A stretch of 64,000 nt of DNA. It comes from a bacterium (GTDB lineage Bacteria > Myxococcota_A > Polyangia > Nannocystales > Nannocystaceae). Both the position numbers and the translations under genes were made by a program. The stretch covers positions 1-64,000 of the forward strand of contig JANSYI010000033.1 of NCBI GenBank assembly GCA_024742475.1. Direction: 5' to 3'. Position 1 is the first letter of the stretch, and each line of letters begins with the position of its first letter. The notes under the pieces were generated by a model. It ran no database searches. It was not told where the DNA came from and saw only the letters and a list, made by a program, of their open reading frames with translations. Of the stretch, positions 46,214 through 55,315 are shown one piece after another.

Positions 46214-47182
46214 CTAGTCCCACTCGAGCAGCGCCGAGACCGTCACCACCTCGAAGCCGCGCCGCTTCAAGCCGGCCAGAATCATCGGCAGCGCCTCTGC
46301 GGACGACGCCTCGCGGTCGTGCATCAAGATGATCGAACCCGGCCGGGCCGCCTGCACCACGCGCTTGGCCATGGCCGCGGGCTCGCGCGCCTTCCAGTCG
46401 GCGGCGTCGACCGACCACAGCACCAGGTCGTAGCCCAGACCGCCGACCAGCGGGACGGCCGAGGGTGCATAGCGTCCGAACGGCGGGCGCAGGAGCGCGG
46501 GCGCCTGGCCGGTCGCCGCGACGATCGCCCGATGCGTGCGACACACCTCGTCTCGGATCTGCGACTTCCACAGCGATCGCATCGAGGTGTGGCTGAACCC
46601 GTGGTTGGCGATCTCGTGGCCGTCCTCGTGCGCCGCCGCGAGGAGGTCGGGCATCCGCTCGGCGCGGTCACCGAGCACGAAGAACGTCGCGTGGGCCTCG
46701 GCCCGGCGCAGCGCCTTCAGCACACGCGGCGTGTTCTCCCGGCTCGGACCGTCATCGAACGTCAACGCGACCCGCTTCGAGGCGGTGGGGTGCGAGAACA
46801 CCTCGCGCGCATCCGGCTCTTTGGGCGCTCCGCCTTCACAGGGGTGCGTGGGCACGACGGCGGGCTGAAAGACCTGACGTGTGACGGGCCTGCGAGCCGG
46901 CGTACCGCTTCGCGCCAAGATCATGCGCGGGGGTGCGCCACGTCGAGGCGCCCGAGTCTCGACCCGCAACGTTGGTGCGGCGGGCCGCTGGACGCTCGAG
47001 GTCGAGCCGGCATACATCGCCGCCAACGGCACCATCACGGCGCACGCCCGCACGATGCCCGAGATCCAGCCCACCCTCCACGTGTACGAAGACGAGCCGC
47101 AGCGCCGCAAGAAACCGGTCGTCTCGTCCCTCTTGACCGCTGCGGTTCCGCAGCCCGGCCCGGCGCCCGCTCCCGGGCCCAA
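46214..47182 (-). CDS. polysaccharide deacetylase (NodB domain)
   Basis: The NodB domain occupies the second half. Motif 1 is ALTFDDGPSREN near residue 140, motif 2 HEIANHGFSHTSM with the zinc-binding His pair near 190, motif 3 RPPFGRYAPSAV near 225, and motif 5 ILMHDREASS near 290. It should remove N-acetyl groups from peptidoglycan or another GlcNAc polymer. A hydrophobic stretch (IVRACAVMVPLAAMYAG) near residue 45 suggests a membrane anchor or signal. The start is uncertain: TTG 47182 gives the longest form, and a GTG about 36 codons later lacks a spaced ribosome-binding site. Confidence 0.8.
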   Translation of the reverse strand: MGPGAGAGPGCGTAAVKRDETTGFLRRCGSSSYTWRVGWISGIVRACAVMVPLAAMYAGSTSSVQRPAAPTLRVETRAPRRGAPPRMILARSGTPARRPVTRQVFQPAVVPTHPCEGGAPKEPDAREVFSHPTASKRVALTFDDGPSRENTPRVLKALRRAEAHATFFVLGDRAERMPDLLAAAHEDGHEIANHGFSHTSMRSLWKSQIRDEVCRTHRAIVAATGQAPALLRPPFGRYAPSAVPLVGGLGYDLVLWSVDAADWKAREPAAMAKRVVQAARPGSIILMHDREASSAEALPMILAGLKRRGFEVVTVSALLEWD

Positions 47183-47199
47183 CTCGTTACCCTCGCGCC

Positions 47200-48039
47200 G
47201 TGGCCAAGGATCTGCTGCTTCGCGAGCATCGGGACGGGGTGACGACCCTGACCATGAACAACCCCGACCGCCTCAACGGCTGGACGGTCTCCATGCTCGA
47301 GGCGCTCGGTGCGGCGCTGCGCGAGGCGGACCGCGACGAGGAGACCAAGGTCATCGTGCTCACGGGCACGGGCCGCTACTACTGCGCGGGCGTCAACCTC
47401 GGCGGCACGCTGAAGCTGGACCACCCCGCATCGCTGTATCGCTTCGTGCTCGAGCACAACGAGGAGCTGTTCGACCAGTTCCTGCGCTTGCGAACGCCGA
47501 TCCTCATCGCCGCCAACGGCCCGGCGATCGGAGCCAGCGTGACGTCGGCAACGCTGTGCGACGGCATCGTGGCGTCCGAGAACGCCACCTTCTCCACCCC
47601 CTTCGCGGCCCTGCGCGTCCCGGCCGAGGGCTGCTCGAGCGAGACGTTTCCCAAGCTGCTCGGCGAGGAGGCCGCCCACCGCATGCTCGGGCCCGAGGGG
47701 TGGAAGCCCACAGCCGCCGAGGCGGCCGAGATCGGCCTGGTGCAGTGGGTCGTCCCGCCAGAGGAGCTGATGTCCAAGGCCCACAGCATCGCGCAGCAGT
47801 GGATCGAAGAGGGGCACACGCGCACCTACCCGGCGGGCTTCACCCGTGCCGAGCTCGAGGCGATCAACGCACGCGAGTCGAAGGTGCTGGCCAAGGCCTT
47901 CTTGAGCCCGCCGTTCCTCATGGCGCAGTACGAGTTCCTGTGGGGCAAGGGCAAGCGGCAAACCGCCCTGCTCTTCCTCGGGCTCGCCAAGACCCACCGC
48001 GCCTGGAAGCACCTGCTGCCCCCCGAAGCACGCACCTGA
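47200..48039 (+). CDS. enoyl-CoA isomerase/hydratase (ECI2-like crotonase)
   Basis: It starts at GTG 47200 and gives 279 residues. The crotonase oxyanion-hole motifs are GRYYCAGVNLGG and ANGPAIGASVTSATLCD. The segment FSTPFAALRVPAEGCSSETF matches the active-site region of delta3,delta2-enoyl-CoA isomerases, where the Glu before GCSS shifts the double bond. This favours isomerase over hydratase. Role: breakdown of unsaturated fatty acids. It diverges from the deacetylase gene across a very short gap. Confidence 0.85.
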   Translation: MAKDLLLREHRDGVTTLTMNNPDRLNGWTVSMLEALGAALREADRDEETKVIVLTGTGRYYCAGVNLGGTLKLDHPASLYRFVLEHNEELFDQFLRLRTPILIAANGPAIGASVTSATLCDGIVASENATFSTPFAALRVPAEGCSSETFPKLLGEEAAHRMLGPEGWKPTAAEAAEIGLVQWVVPPEELMSKAHSIAQQWIEEGHTRTYPAGFTRAELEAINARESKVLAKAFLSPPFLMAQYEFLWGKGKRQTALLFLGLAKTHRAWKHLLPPEART

Positions 48040-48097
48040 GCGGCGTGCGGCTGCGCTGCGCATGGCGAGCGAAGCCAAGGCCCTGTAGCCTCGACCC

Positions 48098-49486
48098 ATG
48101 GTGACGGCCGCGATGCTCTTGCTGTTGGCGGGCGCGCTCGCCGTGCCCTCGCCCGAACCGCTCCCGGTGATCGGTGGCGACGTCGCCGAGGACTGCGAGT
48201 GGCCCGCCACCGTCTTGATGGCCGGGTGCAGCGGCACGCTCGTGCATCCCGAGATCGTGATGTACGCGGCCCACTGTCCCAACGCGGGCAGCGTTCGGTT
48301 CGGCACCACCGGCGGCGAGCGCAGCGTCTCCACCACCGCATGTCGGCGCGCGCCCGAGTATCCGCAAACCGGGTTCGACTACGCGTACTGCCGGCTGGCC
48401 GAGCCGGTCACCGACGTGCCCATCGTGCCCGTCTTGATGGGGTGCGAGCGCGACCAGCTGCCGGTCGGCAAGCCCGCGTGGCTGGTCGGTTTCGGCAACA
48501 CCTCGAACCGGGGTGGAGGCTTCGGCACGAAGCGGTGGATCGAGGGCGAGGTCGCTGGCTTTCCCGCCGACGGCAAGCAGATCGGCATCTTCTACGACGA
48601 CCCGAAGACCGGCATCTGCAACGGCGACTCGGGCGGCTCGGCGTACACGCAGCTCGAAGACGGCACGTGGCGCATGTTCGGCATCGCCTCGACCGTACCC
48701 GGCTCGTGCGGAGGCAGCTCGCAACACATCCCCGCCTGGGCTGCCGTCGCGTGGATCGAGGCCGACTCCGGCATCGACATCACGCCCTGCCACGACGCCG
48801 ACGGAGCGTGGAATCCCGGACCGGACTGCGGCGGATTTCCGACCGCGCCAGGCAGTGACAACGGCCTGAGCTGGAACAGCGGCTGCGGCCCAGGACCGCT
48901 CGGCGACGACGCGGCGACGTGTGGGGCGCCCGCGGGTGAGCCCCAAGACCTGCAGGCCCCGACCGTCTCGTTCGTCACCCCGACCACGGGCCCCTACCCC
49001 GGCCCGGCGCTCGACACCGACATCGAGCTCGACGTCAGCGACGACACGGGCATTCTCGACGTCACCGTCACGTTCGCCGACGAGGTGCAGGCGGTCTTCG
49101 AGGCGCCGCCCTACCGCATCCCCAATGTAGTCTTTCCCGAGGGCACCTGGGAGATCACCGCGCGCGCGCGTGACTGGTCGGGCAACCTCACCGAGCAGAG
49201 CGTCACCCTCGATGTGGGGGCGGAGGTCGGCGGCAGCACGGGTGAGGCCGGCGGCAGCACGAGCGAGGTTCCCCACGACACCAGCGGGGGGACCGACGCA
49301 GGGCTGACGAACGACGGGTCCTCGGCGAGCGGCGACGCCTCCACGGGGATGGATGCATCGACGGGAGACGGTGCGCCCATGGCCGACGAGACCAGCGACG
49401 ACGGCTGCGGCTGCAGGCAGTCCACCCCCACGCACGCACCCCTCCTGCTCTTGCTCGCGCTGGGCCTGCGCCGCCGGAGCCGCTAG
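48098..49486 (+). CDS. trypsin-like serine protease with MYXO-CTERM-type tail
   Basis: The 462-residue protein has a signal peptide (VTAAMLLLLAGALAV). An S1 protease domain follows: VIGGDVAEDCEWPAT, catalytic His in MYAAHCP near residue 53, a likely Asp in GFDYAYCRLAEP near 93, and Ser in NGDSGGSAY near 175. An Ig-like domain (PTVSFVTPTTGPYPGP to LTEQSVTLDV) is followed by a Gly/Ser/Asp linker. The end is DDGCGCRQ, a hydrophobic run and RRRSR. That last segment is the MYXO-CTERM sorting pattern (Cys-containing box, hydrophobic helix, Arg cluster), so the protein is probably processed and anchored at the cell surface. Its stop shares CTAG with the convergent gene. Confidence 0.88.
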   Translation: MVTAAMLLLLAGALAVPSPEPLPVIGGDVAEDCEWPATVLMAGCSGTLVHPEIVMYAAHCPNAGSVRFGTTGGERSVSTTACRRAPEYPQTGFDYAYCRLAEPVTDVPIVPVLMGCERDQLPVGKPAWLVGFGNTSNRGGGFGTKRWIEGEVAGFPADGKQIGIFYDDPKTGICNGDSGGSAYTQLEDGTWRMFGIASTVPGSCGGSSQHIPAWAAVAWIEADSGIDITPCHDADGAWNPGPDCGGFPTAPGSDNGLSWNSGCGPGPLGDDAATCGAPAGEPQDLQAPTVSFVTPTTGPYPGPALDTDIELDVSDDTGILDVTVTFADEVQAVFEAPPYRIPNVVFPEGTWEITARARDWSGNLTEQSVTLDVGAEVGGSTGEAGGSTSEVPHDTSGGTDAGLTNDGSSASGDASTGMDASTGDGAPMADETSDDGCGCRQSTPTHAPLLLLLALGLRRRSR

Positions 49487-50319
49487 AAGTCGTCGGCGCT
49501 GTGGCGCTCAGGCACGCGCTCGGCTTCATCGCCCCAGACGCGGTTGACCCTGCGGCCGCGCTGCACGGCGGGCCGCTCGCTGATCTGGTCGACCCAGCGT
49601 CGCACGTTCGTGTACTCGTGCACCGCGAGGAACTCGGCCGCGTCGTAGACGGCCCCGCTGAGCACCCCCGCGTACCACGGGAACGCTGCGATGTCGGCGA
49701 TGGAGTAGTCGCCCGCGAGGTACTCGTGGTCGGACAGGCGCGTGTCGAGCAGATGGAGCTGTCGCTTGACCTCCATCGTGTAGCGGTTGATCGGATACTC
49801 GAGCTTCTGCGGCGCGTAGGCGTAGAAGTGGCCGAAGCCCCCCCCGAGGAAGGGGCCCGCGCCCATCTGCCAAAACAGCCAGTTGAGCGCCTCGGTTCGC
49901 GCAGCGCGGCCCTCGGGCAAGAAGGCGCCAAACTTCTCGGCGAGGTAGAGCAGGATCGACCCCGACTCGAACACCCGCTGCGGCGGGTCTTCGCTGCGGT
50001 CGAGCAGCGCGGGAATCTTGGAGTTGGGGTTGACCTCGACGAAGCCGCTGCTGAACTGCTCGCCCTCCATGATGTTGATGACCCACGCGTCGTACTCGGC
50101 CGCAGAGTGACCCGCCTCGAGCAGCTCTTCGAACATCACGGTGGCCTTCACGCCGTTGGGGGTGGCCAGCGAGTACAGCTGGAAGGGGTGCTCCCCGACC
50201 GGCAGCTCCTTGTCGTGGGTCGCCCCGCTCGTCGGCCGGTTGATCTTGGAGAACTTGTTCTCCTCTGAGGCGCTGGGGGACCAGACTTTGGGAGGTGTGT
50301 AGACGTTCGACTCGGACAT
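49483..50319 (-). CDS. yghU: YghU-like glutathione S-transferase/disulfide-bond oxidoreductase
   Basis: Starting at ATG 50319, the 278-residue enzyme is close to the length of E. coli YghU. It has VYTPPKVW near the N-terminus, then the family's HPFQLYSLATPNGVKATVMF, IMEGEQFSSGFVEVNPNSKIPAL, ESGSILLYLAEKFGAFLP and a GST C-terminal helical domain with SIADIAAFPW. The cis-Pro in KIPAL and the ES pair bind glutathione. It should reduce disulfides or organic peroxides with glutathione in the cytoplasm. The gene stands alone on its strand. Confidence 0.9.
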   Translation of the reverse strand: MSESNVYTPPKVWSPSASEENKFSKINRPTSGATHDKELPVGEHPFQLYSLATPNGVKATVMFEELLEAGHSAAEYDAWVINIMEGEQFSSGFVEVNPNSKIPALLDRSEDPPQRVFESGSILLYLAEKFGAFLPEGRAARTEALNWLFWQMGAGPFLGGGFGHFYAYAPQKLEYPINRYTMEVKRQLHLLDTRLSDHEYLAGDYSIADIAAFPWYAGVLSGAVYDAAEFLAVHEYTNVRRWVDQISERPAVQRGRRVNRVWGDEAERVPERHSADDF

Positions 50320-50381
50320 CGCTCGCTCCGTTGGTCGGGATTCGGCGCAGGGACGCCGATTGTTACGCATCAGCGGTGCAG

Positions 50382-51407
50382 CTAGAGCGGGCCGTGCCGC
50401 CGCTCCCACACCGACTTCTGGCGCGCGTCGACCTCGGCGGTGGCCGCGGCCTTGCCCTTGACCAGGCAGGCGATCTGGTAGTCACGCAAGAAGTCGCGGA
50501 ACTCCTGGGTGCCGTAGCGAGGCTTGCGCTCGGCCATGGCCTTCACGTAGCCCAGCCACATGCCAAGGCCACCCACGACGAACGGCGGCCGCGTCATGCG
50601 AAACACCGAGCTTGCGGTCATATAGGCCAGCGAGGTGCCCATGAAGTGCTGCCCGAACCCGTGGCGCATGCGGCCGGTGAGCACGCCCTTGTGGCTCGAG
50701 CCCATGGGCCGCAGGTGCACGAAGCGAAGCTCGGGCTCGTCCCAGCTGCACGCGATCCACCCGAGCATGCGGCAGGTGTGGCAATCGATGCCGTCCCACA
50801 TGACCTCGCGAACGAACCCGCCGATCTCCTCGAAGCAGGTCCGCCGATAGAACTTGGTCATGCCCACGGACATCTCGTCGCCGCACTTCTCGCTGATGAG
50901 CGGGCCGTAAGTGCGCTCGTAGTCGGGGATGGTGCTGTGCAGGTCGTGCTTGGGGTGGGCGGCGTTGTACACCGCCTCGGTGTCGCGCTCGGGAAAGTAG
51001 GGCTTGCCGCTGCACGTACCGATGCGCGGGTCGGCCTCCATCCGCTCGATGAGCGTCTCGAAGTAGCGCGGCGGCAGGTCGAGGTCGAGGTCGAGCTTGG
51101 TGATGTACTCGAAGTCGGCCGGATCGATCTGCTCCCACCCGTAGTAGAAGGTCTCGATCACGCCCGGACCGACGCTGCGGCCGCCACGGTCGGGCTTGCG
51201 CACGACCTTGATGAAGTCGTGCGCCTTCTCGTAGGCCGCGAGCAGCTCGGGCGTGGCATCGGTGGACCCATCGTCGACCACCAAGAGCAGCTTGGGCTGC
51301 ACGGTCTGGGCGATCAGCGAGTCGATCGTGCGCTGCAGATACGCGGCCTCATCGCGGCAGGGGCAGATGATGAGGTAGTCGCGATTCTTGGCGTGCTTGT
51401 CGGTCAT
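50382..51407 (-). CDS. family 2 glycosyltransferase
   Basis: The 341-residue GT-A enzyme has LIICPCRDEAAYLQRTIDSL at the N-terminus, then VVDDGSTDATPELLAAY. The DxD-like YITKLDLDLDLPPRYF lies near residue 105, and an acceptor-region motif WDGIDCHTCRMLGW near 195. A hydrophobic segment (FVVGGLGMWLGYVKAM) near 285 may contact the membrane. It is the third gene of a three-glycosyltransferase operon and overlaps the GT4 gene by 4 bases. It likely adds one sugar during capsule, exopolysaccharide or O-antigen assembly. Confidence 0.87.
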   Translation of the reverse strand: MTDKHAKNRDYLIICPCRDEAAYLQRTIDSLIAQTVQPKLLLVVDDGSTDATPELLAAYEKAHDFIKVVRKPDRGGRSVGPGVIETFYYGWEQIDPADFEYITKLDLDLDLPPRYFETLIERMEADPRIGTCSGKPYFPERDTEAVYNAAHPKHDLHSTIPDYERTYGPLISEKCGDEMSVGMTKFYRRTCFEEIGGFVREVMWDGIDCHTCRMLGWIACSWDEPELRFVHLRPMGSSHKGVLTGRMRHGFGQHFMGTSLAYMTASSVFRMTRPPFVVGGLGMWLGYVKAMAERKPRYGTQEFRDFLRDYQIACLVKGKAAATAEVDARQKSVWERRHGPL

Positions 51408-52672
51408 GGCGCGACTCCGTGGGCGCGTGCGATCGATTCGCCGATGCGGCCGACGTTGAGGGCCAGGTCGAACTCTTCGACGACCCGGTCTCGGCCGCCG
51501 CGGGCGAGCCGGTCTCGCGTCTCATCGTCGCGAAGCATGCGGGTGATCGCGGTGGAGAGCTCGGTCACCGACTCGGGCGCGACCAAGAGCCCGCTGCCCT
51601 CGTGCCGGACGAGCTCGCGAATCGACGGGATGTCACCGGCGATCACGGGCACACCCGAGGCCATCGCCTCCATGAGCACCACGGGGATGCCGTCGCGGTC
51701 GCCCGACTTGGCGATGCGACACGGCAGCACGAACAGGTCGGCGGCCTGCAGGCGCTCGCGGACCTCGTGGTTGGGCACGGCCCCGGTGAACTCGACCCGG
51801 TCTTGCAGCTTCAGCGCGTCGCGGAGCGACTCGAGGGCCTGCGCCTCTTCGCCGCCGCCCATGATGGTGCACTGGAAAGCGGGCATGTCGGCGGGCTGCT
51901 TTGCCAGGGCATGCAGGAGCAGGTCGAAGCCCTTCTTCTCGATGAGCCGGCCGACCGTGACGATGCGGATCGGCCCGGGCGGCCGCGACGCGGGAGGGCT
52001 GAACTCGGAGACGTCGACGCCGCAGCGCACCACGGGCAGGCGGTGCTCGTCGAGCTCGCGCGCGCCCGAGTCGCGCAGGAGTTCTTGATAGAAGCGCTGA
52101 TGCCACTGGCTGATGCAGGCGCAAAAGGCCGCCCGCTTCAGCTTGGTCTTCAGCAGCGTGCGCTGGCTGAAGATGTCGACGGCGTGTCCGGTGAAGCTGA
52201 ACGGCACCCCCAGCTGGCTCGCCAGCAGCATGGCGACCGAGGCGGGCACGTGCGCCATGTGGGCGTGGACGTGCTCGACCTCGTGTTTGCGCGCCTTTTG
52301 TGCGGCGCCGAGCACACCCAGCGCCTGCCACACGAGCTTGGCGCGGCGCAGCCCCGAGATGTCATCGCCGCCCAGCGCCAGCTTGCCTGCGAGTCCGAGC
52401 GTGCGCAGCGTGCTGCGAGGGTGCCGGGTCGCCTCGGCGGCCGCGGCGGCGAGCATGGTGCCCACGCCGCGATAGAGCACCTCGGCCTCGGCGGCGAGCT
52501 GCTCGAGCGTGGCGCTGCCCAGGTCGCGCTCGGGGGGGCGAATCGACAGCGCGCTCACGTCCCACCCCGCCGCGCGCAGGCCGAGCAGCTCGCGGTAGAC
52601 GAAGGTCTCCGAGCGCTTGGGCAGCATCGCCGCCACGTACATGACCTTGGGAAGCGTCCTCGTGGTGGGCAT
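51404..52672 (-). CDS. family 4 glycosyltransferase (WcaL/colanic-acid type)
   Basis: Starting at ATG 52672, the 422-residue GT-B enzyme has VMYVAAMLPKRSETFVYRELLGL at the start, a signature of the colanic acid WcaL-like group. EHVHAHMAHVPASVAM and FSFTGHAVDIF follow in the N-domain. VTVGRLIEKKGFDLLLHAL and the C-terminal EX7E-type region PVVLMEAMASGVPVIAGDIPSIREL hold the nucleotide-sugar site. It retains configuration by family. Overlaps of one and four bases couple it to the flanking GT2 genes. Confidence 0.9.
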   Translation of the reverse strand: MPTTRTLPKVMYVAAMLPKRSETFVYRELLGLRAAGWDVSALSIRPPERDLGSATLEQLAAEAEVLYRGVGTMLAAAAAEATRHPRSTLRTLGLAGKLALGGDDISGLRRAKLVWQALGVLGAAQKARKHEVEHVHAHMAHVPASVAMLLASQLGVPFSFTGHAVDIFSQRTLLKTKLKRAAFCACISQWHQRFYQELLRDSGARELDEHRLPVVRCGVDVSEFSPPASRPPGPIRIVTVGRLIEKKGFDLLLHALAKQPADMPAFQCTIMGGGEEAQALESLRDALKLQDRVEFTGAVPNHEVRERLQAADLFVLPCRIAKSGDRDGIPVVLMEAMASGVPVIAGDIPSIRELVRHEGSGLLVAPESVTELSTAITRMLRDDETRDRLARGGRDRVVEEFDLALNVGRIGESIARAHGVAP

Positions 52673-53700
52673 CAGGATCCGGCGCCTTTGTACTCGATGA
52701 GCGTGCCCTGCTGGTTGCGCACGCGGTTCCAGGCGTACTTGAGCATGCCCGCCGCCTGGGGAAACTTGCTGGCCACGGCCGAGAGCGCAAAGATTCGCGA
52801 CTCCTCCGCCGTGAAGCCTCGTCCGCGGGCGTAGCGGTAGACCTTGAGCAGCAGCGCGGGATAGGCACCCAGCCCCAGCATGCTCAGCCCGCCCGACATG
52901 GGCGCAAAGGGCAGGCTCACCGCCGGGGGTCCAAACGCCCAACCCAGGGTCGAGACGACCTCCTTCTTGCGGTAGCCATCCTGCGCGCCGTGAATCGCAT
53001 AGCCCTCGGCCCACGCGTAGCCGCATCGCTTGGCGCGCTGCCACCACTGGGACGCGTTGGTCATCGCCGCGTCGTGCAGGGTCATCTCGGCATCGATGCG
53101 CTCGATGGTCCAGCCGGCTCTGCGCATGCGCAGGCACATCTCGGGCTCCTCGCCGGCGATGAGGTCGTCGCGGTAGCCCCCGACCTCTTGAAACGCCCGC
53201 ACGCGGATGAGCGCGTCGCCGCCACACGCGTCGGCCAGCCCGATGGGCGTGTCCCACTCGATGTCGCAGAGCTTGTTGTAGATCGATCGCTCCGGATAGC
53301 GCTCGCGCCGACGACCGCAGACGACCGCGCGCCTGGGGTCGGCACGAATCGCATCGAGCGCGGTGAGGATCCAGTGGGGGTCGAGCTCGCAGTCGCCGTC
53401 GACGAACTGAATGAACGCGGTCTCGGGCGCCTTGGCGAGCAGACGCTTCGCGCCCGCGTTGCGAGCCCGCGCCGCGGTGAACTTGGTGGACGTGTCGAGG
53501 TCGTGCACGTCGGCGCCCATGGCCTGGGCCATCTCGACGCTGCCGTCGGTGGAGCCCGAGTCGACGTAGACGACGTTGACCAGGCGGCCGGGGCCATCGG
53601 GTGCCTCGAGCATGGACGCGAGGCAGCGACGCAGCCGCTCGCCTTCGTTGCGACCGATCACGACCGCGCCGACGTGGGTGGGAGGCTGCTTCGACGTCAT
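52672..53700 (-). CDS. family 2 glycosyltransferase
   Basis: The 342-residue enzyme begins VGAVVIGRNEGERLRRCLAS and has VVYVDSGSTDGSVEMA, an RARNAGAKRLL helix and FIQFVDGDCELDPHW as the DxD site near residue 100, then ACGGDALIRVRAFQEVGGY. A C-terminal hydrophobic stretch (GLSMLGLGAYPALLL) suggests membrane association. It is promoter-proximal in the GT2-GT4-GT2 operon; the 90 bases before it (53701-53790) separate it from the methyltransferase gene on the same strand. Confidence 0.88.
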   Translation of the reverse strand: MTSKQPPTHVGAVVIGRNEGERLRRCLASMLEAPDGPGRLVNVVYVDSGSTDGSVEMAQAMGADVHDLDTSTKFTAARARNAGAKRLLAKAPETAFIQFVDGDCELDPHWILTALDAIRADPRRAVVCGRRRERYPERSIYNKLCDIEWDTPIGLADACGGDALIRVRAFQEVGGYRDDLIAGEEPEMCLRMRRAGWTIERIDAEMTLHDAAMTNASQWWQRAKRCGYAWAEGYAIHGAQDGYRKKEVVSTLGWAFGPPAVSLPFAPMSGGLSMLGLGAYPALLLKVYRYARGRGFTAEESRIFALSAVASKFPQAAGMLKYAWNRVRNQQGTLIEYKGAGS

Positions 53701-53790
53701 CGAGCTTGCATCGGATGCTCAAGCATCGGCTCGGCGATGTCAACCGAGCGCCGATGTCTGTCCGCTCGGTACAGGACGCCCGGCCGAGTG

Positions 53791-54546
53791 TCAGCCGTCG
53801 CCGGGCTCGGTCAGCTGCGCGTACCGAAGTGCTCGGGCCTTGCGGACTCGCTTCTTCGAGATGTCGACGCCCACGGCGTGCAGGCCGTGGTGGTTGGCGA
53901 CCGCGAGGATGGTGCCCCGGCCGCAGAAGGGGTCGACGACGGTGGTGATCGTCTCGAGCCGGCACAGAAACGAACACACCGCCTCGGCCGCGCTGCTCGG
54001 CATCGCCCGAGACCACGTCATCACGCCAAGCCCATCGATCACGTCCGGGCTGGCCAGCGACGGCGGCACACCGCGGGCGGCGGAGAAGCACTGCAGGTGA
54101 CCGTAGGCGGGACGACCGAAGGTGCGCAGGCCCGGCCGAACGCGGCAGACGATCTTGTGCCAGACGCAGCGGCTGCCCGCCGCCGCCGCCCCACGATGCA
54201 CCAGGTATCCCTTGTCGACCCAGAACCCCTCGCGCTTGACGTCCGTCTGATAGAAGACACAAACACCCTGCGGGTGCACGGCCCGGCAACACGTCGCGAC
54301 GGTGTCGGAGAACCACGCCGACCAGGCGTCGAGCGACATCCCGGGAAACTCGGACACGTCGGGTAGCGACGTCACCAGGGCATGCTCGGGCCCGAGGTCC
54401 TGCTCGGCGAGCCAGCCCAACCCGTCGCCGACGATCACTTCACGCTCCGGCACCACGCAGGGCGCGAGCGTGACGCGAAAACCCTCCGACAGCCAGCGCG
54501 CCGAGTACGCGCGGGCGCGAAGAGTGCGGTAGCCTGCCGGCTCCAT
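53791..54546 (-). CDS. SAM-dependent methyltransferase (N6-adenine/UPF0020-like)
   Basis: Near the C-terminus the protein has VVDPFCGRGTILAVANHHG followed by AVGVDISKKRVRKARALR, the motif X/I order of RNA or DNA methyltransferases of the DPF type. The N-terminal half contains VTSLPDVSEFPGMSLDAW in the place of motif IV, and CRLETITTV. The upstream limit is uncertain. The ATG at 54546 overlaps the ATG of the divergent lipoprotein gene within one CATG, leaving no room for a promoter, so an internal GTG start about 90-110 bases further in is possible. Nucleic-acid substrate is inference. Confidence 0.68.
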   Translation of the reverse strand: MEPAGYRTLRARAYSARWLSEGFRVTLAPCVVPEREVIVGDGLGWLAEQDLGPEHALVTSLPDVSEFPGMSLDAWSAWFSDTVATCCRAVHPQGVCVFYQTDVKREGFWVDKGYLVHRGAAAAGSRCVWHKIVCRVRPGLRTFGRPAYGHLQCFSAARGVPPSLASPDVIDGLGVMTWSRAMPSSAAEAVCSFLCRLETITTVVDPFCGRGTILAVANHHGLHAVGVDISKKRVRKARALRYAQLTEPGDG

Positions 54547-55315
54547 GCGCGGCGCCCGTCCACTCGTCTTCTCTCTGCTCGTCCTCGGCGCCTGTGATGG
54601 CGAGAGCGACGACTCCACGGGCACCGACGGCGCGACGACGGCGCAGTCGACCTCGAGCACCGGGATGACGAGCCCGTCCACCTCCGGGCTACCCACGGCC
54701 AGCACCAGCGGCGCCGCGAGCACGTCATCGAGCGACGACGACGCGACCTCCTCCCCGCCCATCATCGAGGACTTCGGCGGCGGGGCCAGCACGACCTCGA
54801 CGACCGGCGGGTCGAGCGGCTTCGTGGTCATGGAGACCTCGATGGGTACGATCACGCTCGAGCTGTTCAGCGACGACGCCCCGATCACGGTGGCCAACTT
54901 CGTCGCGTACATCGACGCGGGCTTCTACGACGGCACCGACGGCATGGGCGCCACGATCTTTCACCGGGTCATCCCCGGCTTCGTCATTCAAGGCGGCGGC
55001 CTCACCGAGTCGCTCGATGGCAAGAACACGATGCCCGCCATCGTCAACGAGCACGGCGTCAGCGGGCTGCTCAATACGCGCGGCACGCTCTCGATGGCGC
55101 GTACCAGCGACCCCGACTCGGCGACGTCGCAGTTCTTCGTCAACCTGGTCGACAACGCCGGGCTCGATCGCGGAGACGGCTACGCCGTGTTTGCCCAGGT
55201 CACCGAGGGCATGGACGTCGTCGACGCCATCGCGCAGGTCCCCACGACCGACTCCCCGCCCTTCTCCGACGTCCCGGTCGATCCGATCACCATCACGAGC
55301 GTGACGCTCGAATGA
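54545..55315 (+). CDS. cyclophilin-type peptidyl-prolyl isomerase lipoprotein
   Basis: The 256-residue protein has a lipoprotein signal (RPLVFSLLVLGAC, Cys near residue 17). A Thr/Ser-rich linker of about 75 residues follows. The cyclophilin domain begins VVMETSMGTITLELFSDDAP and contains IFHRVIPGFVIQGG and ATSQFFVNLVDN, the proline-isomerase active site. It would assist protein folding on the periplasmic or surface side of a membrane. Its stop overlaps the start of the crotonase gene by 4 bases. Confidence 0.9.
   Translation: MRGARPLVFSLLVLGACDGESDDSTGTDGATTAQSTSSTGMTSPSTSGLPTASTSGAASTSSSDDDATSSPPIIEDFGGGASTTSTTGGSSGFVVMETSMGTITLELFSDDAPITVANFVAYIDAGFYDGTDGMGATIFHRVIPGFVIQGGGLTESLDGKNTMPAIVNEHGVSGLLNTRGTLSMARTSDPDSATSQFFVNLVDNAGLDRGDGYAVFAQVTEGMDVVDAIAQVPTTDSPPFSDVPVDPITITSVTLE

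Noticed and set aside
52673..54316. 5' extension of the GT4 gene
   Set aside because: It lies over the GT2 and methyltransferase genes in another frame; ATG 52672 gives a typical GT4 N-terminus.
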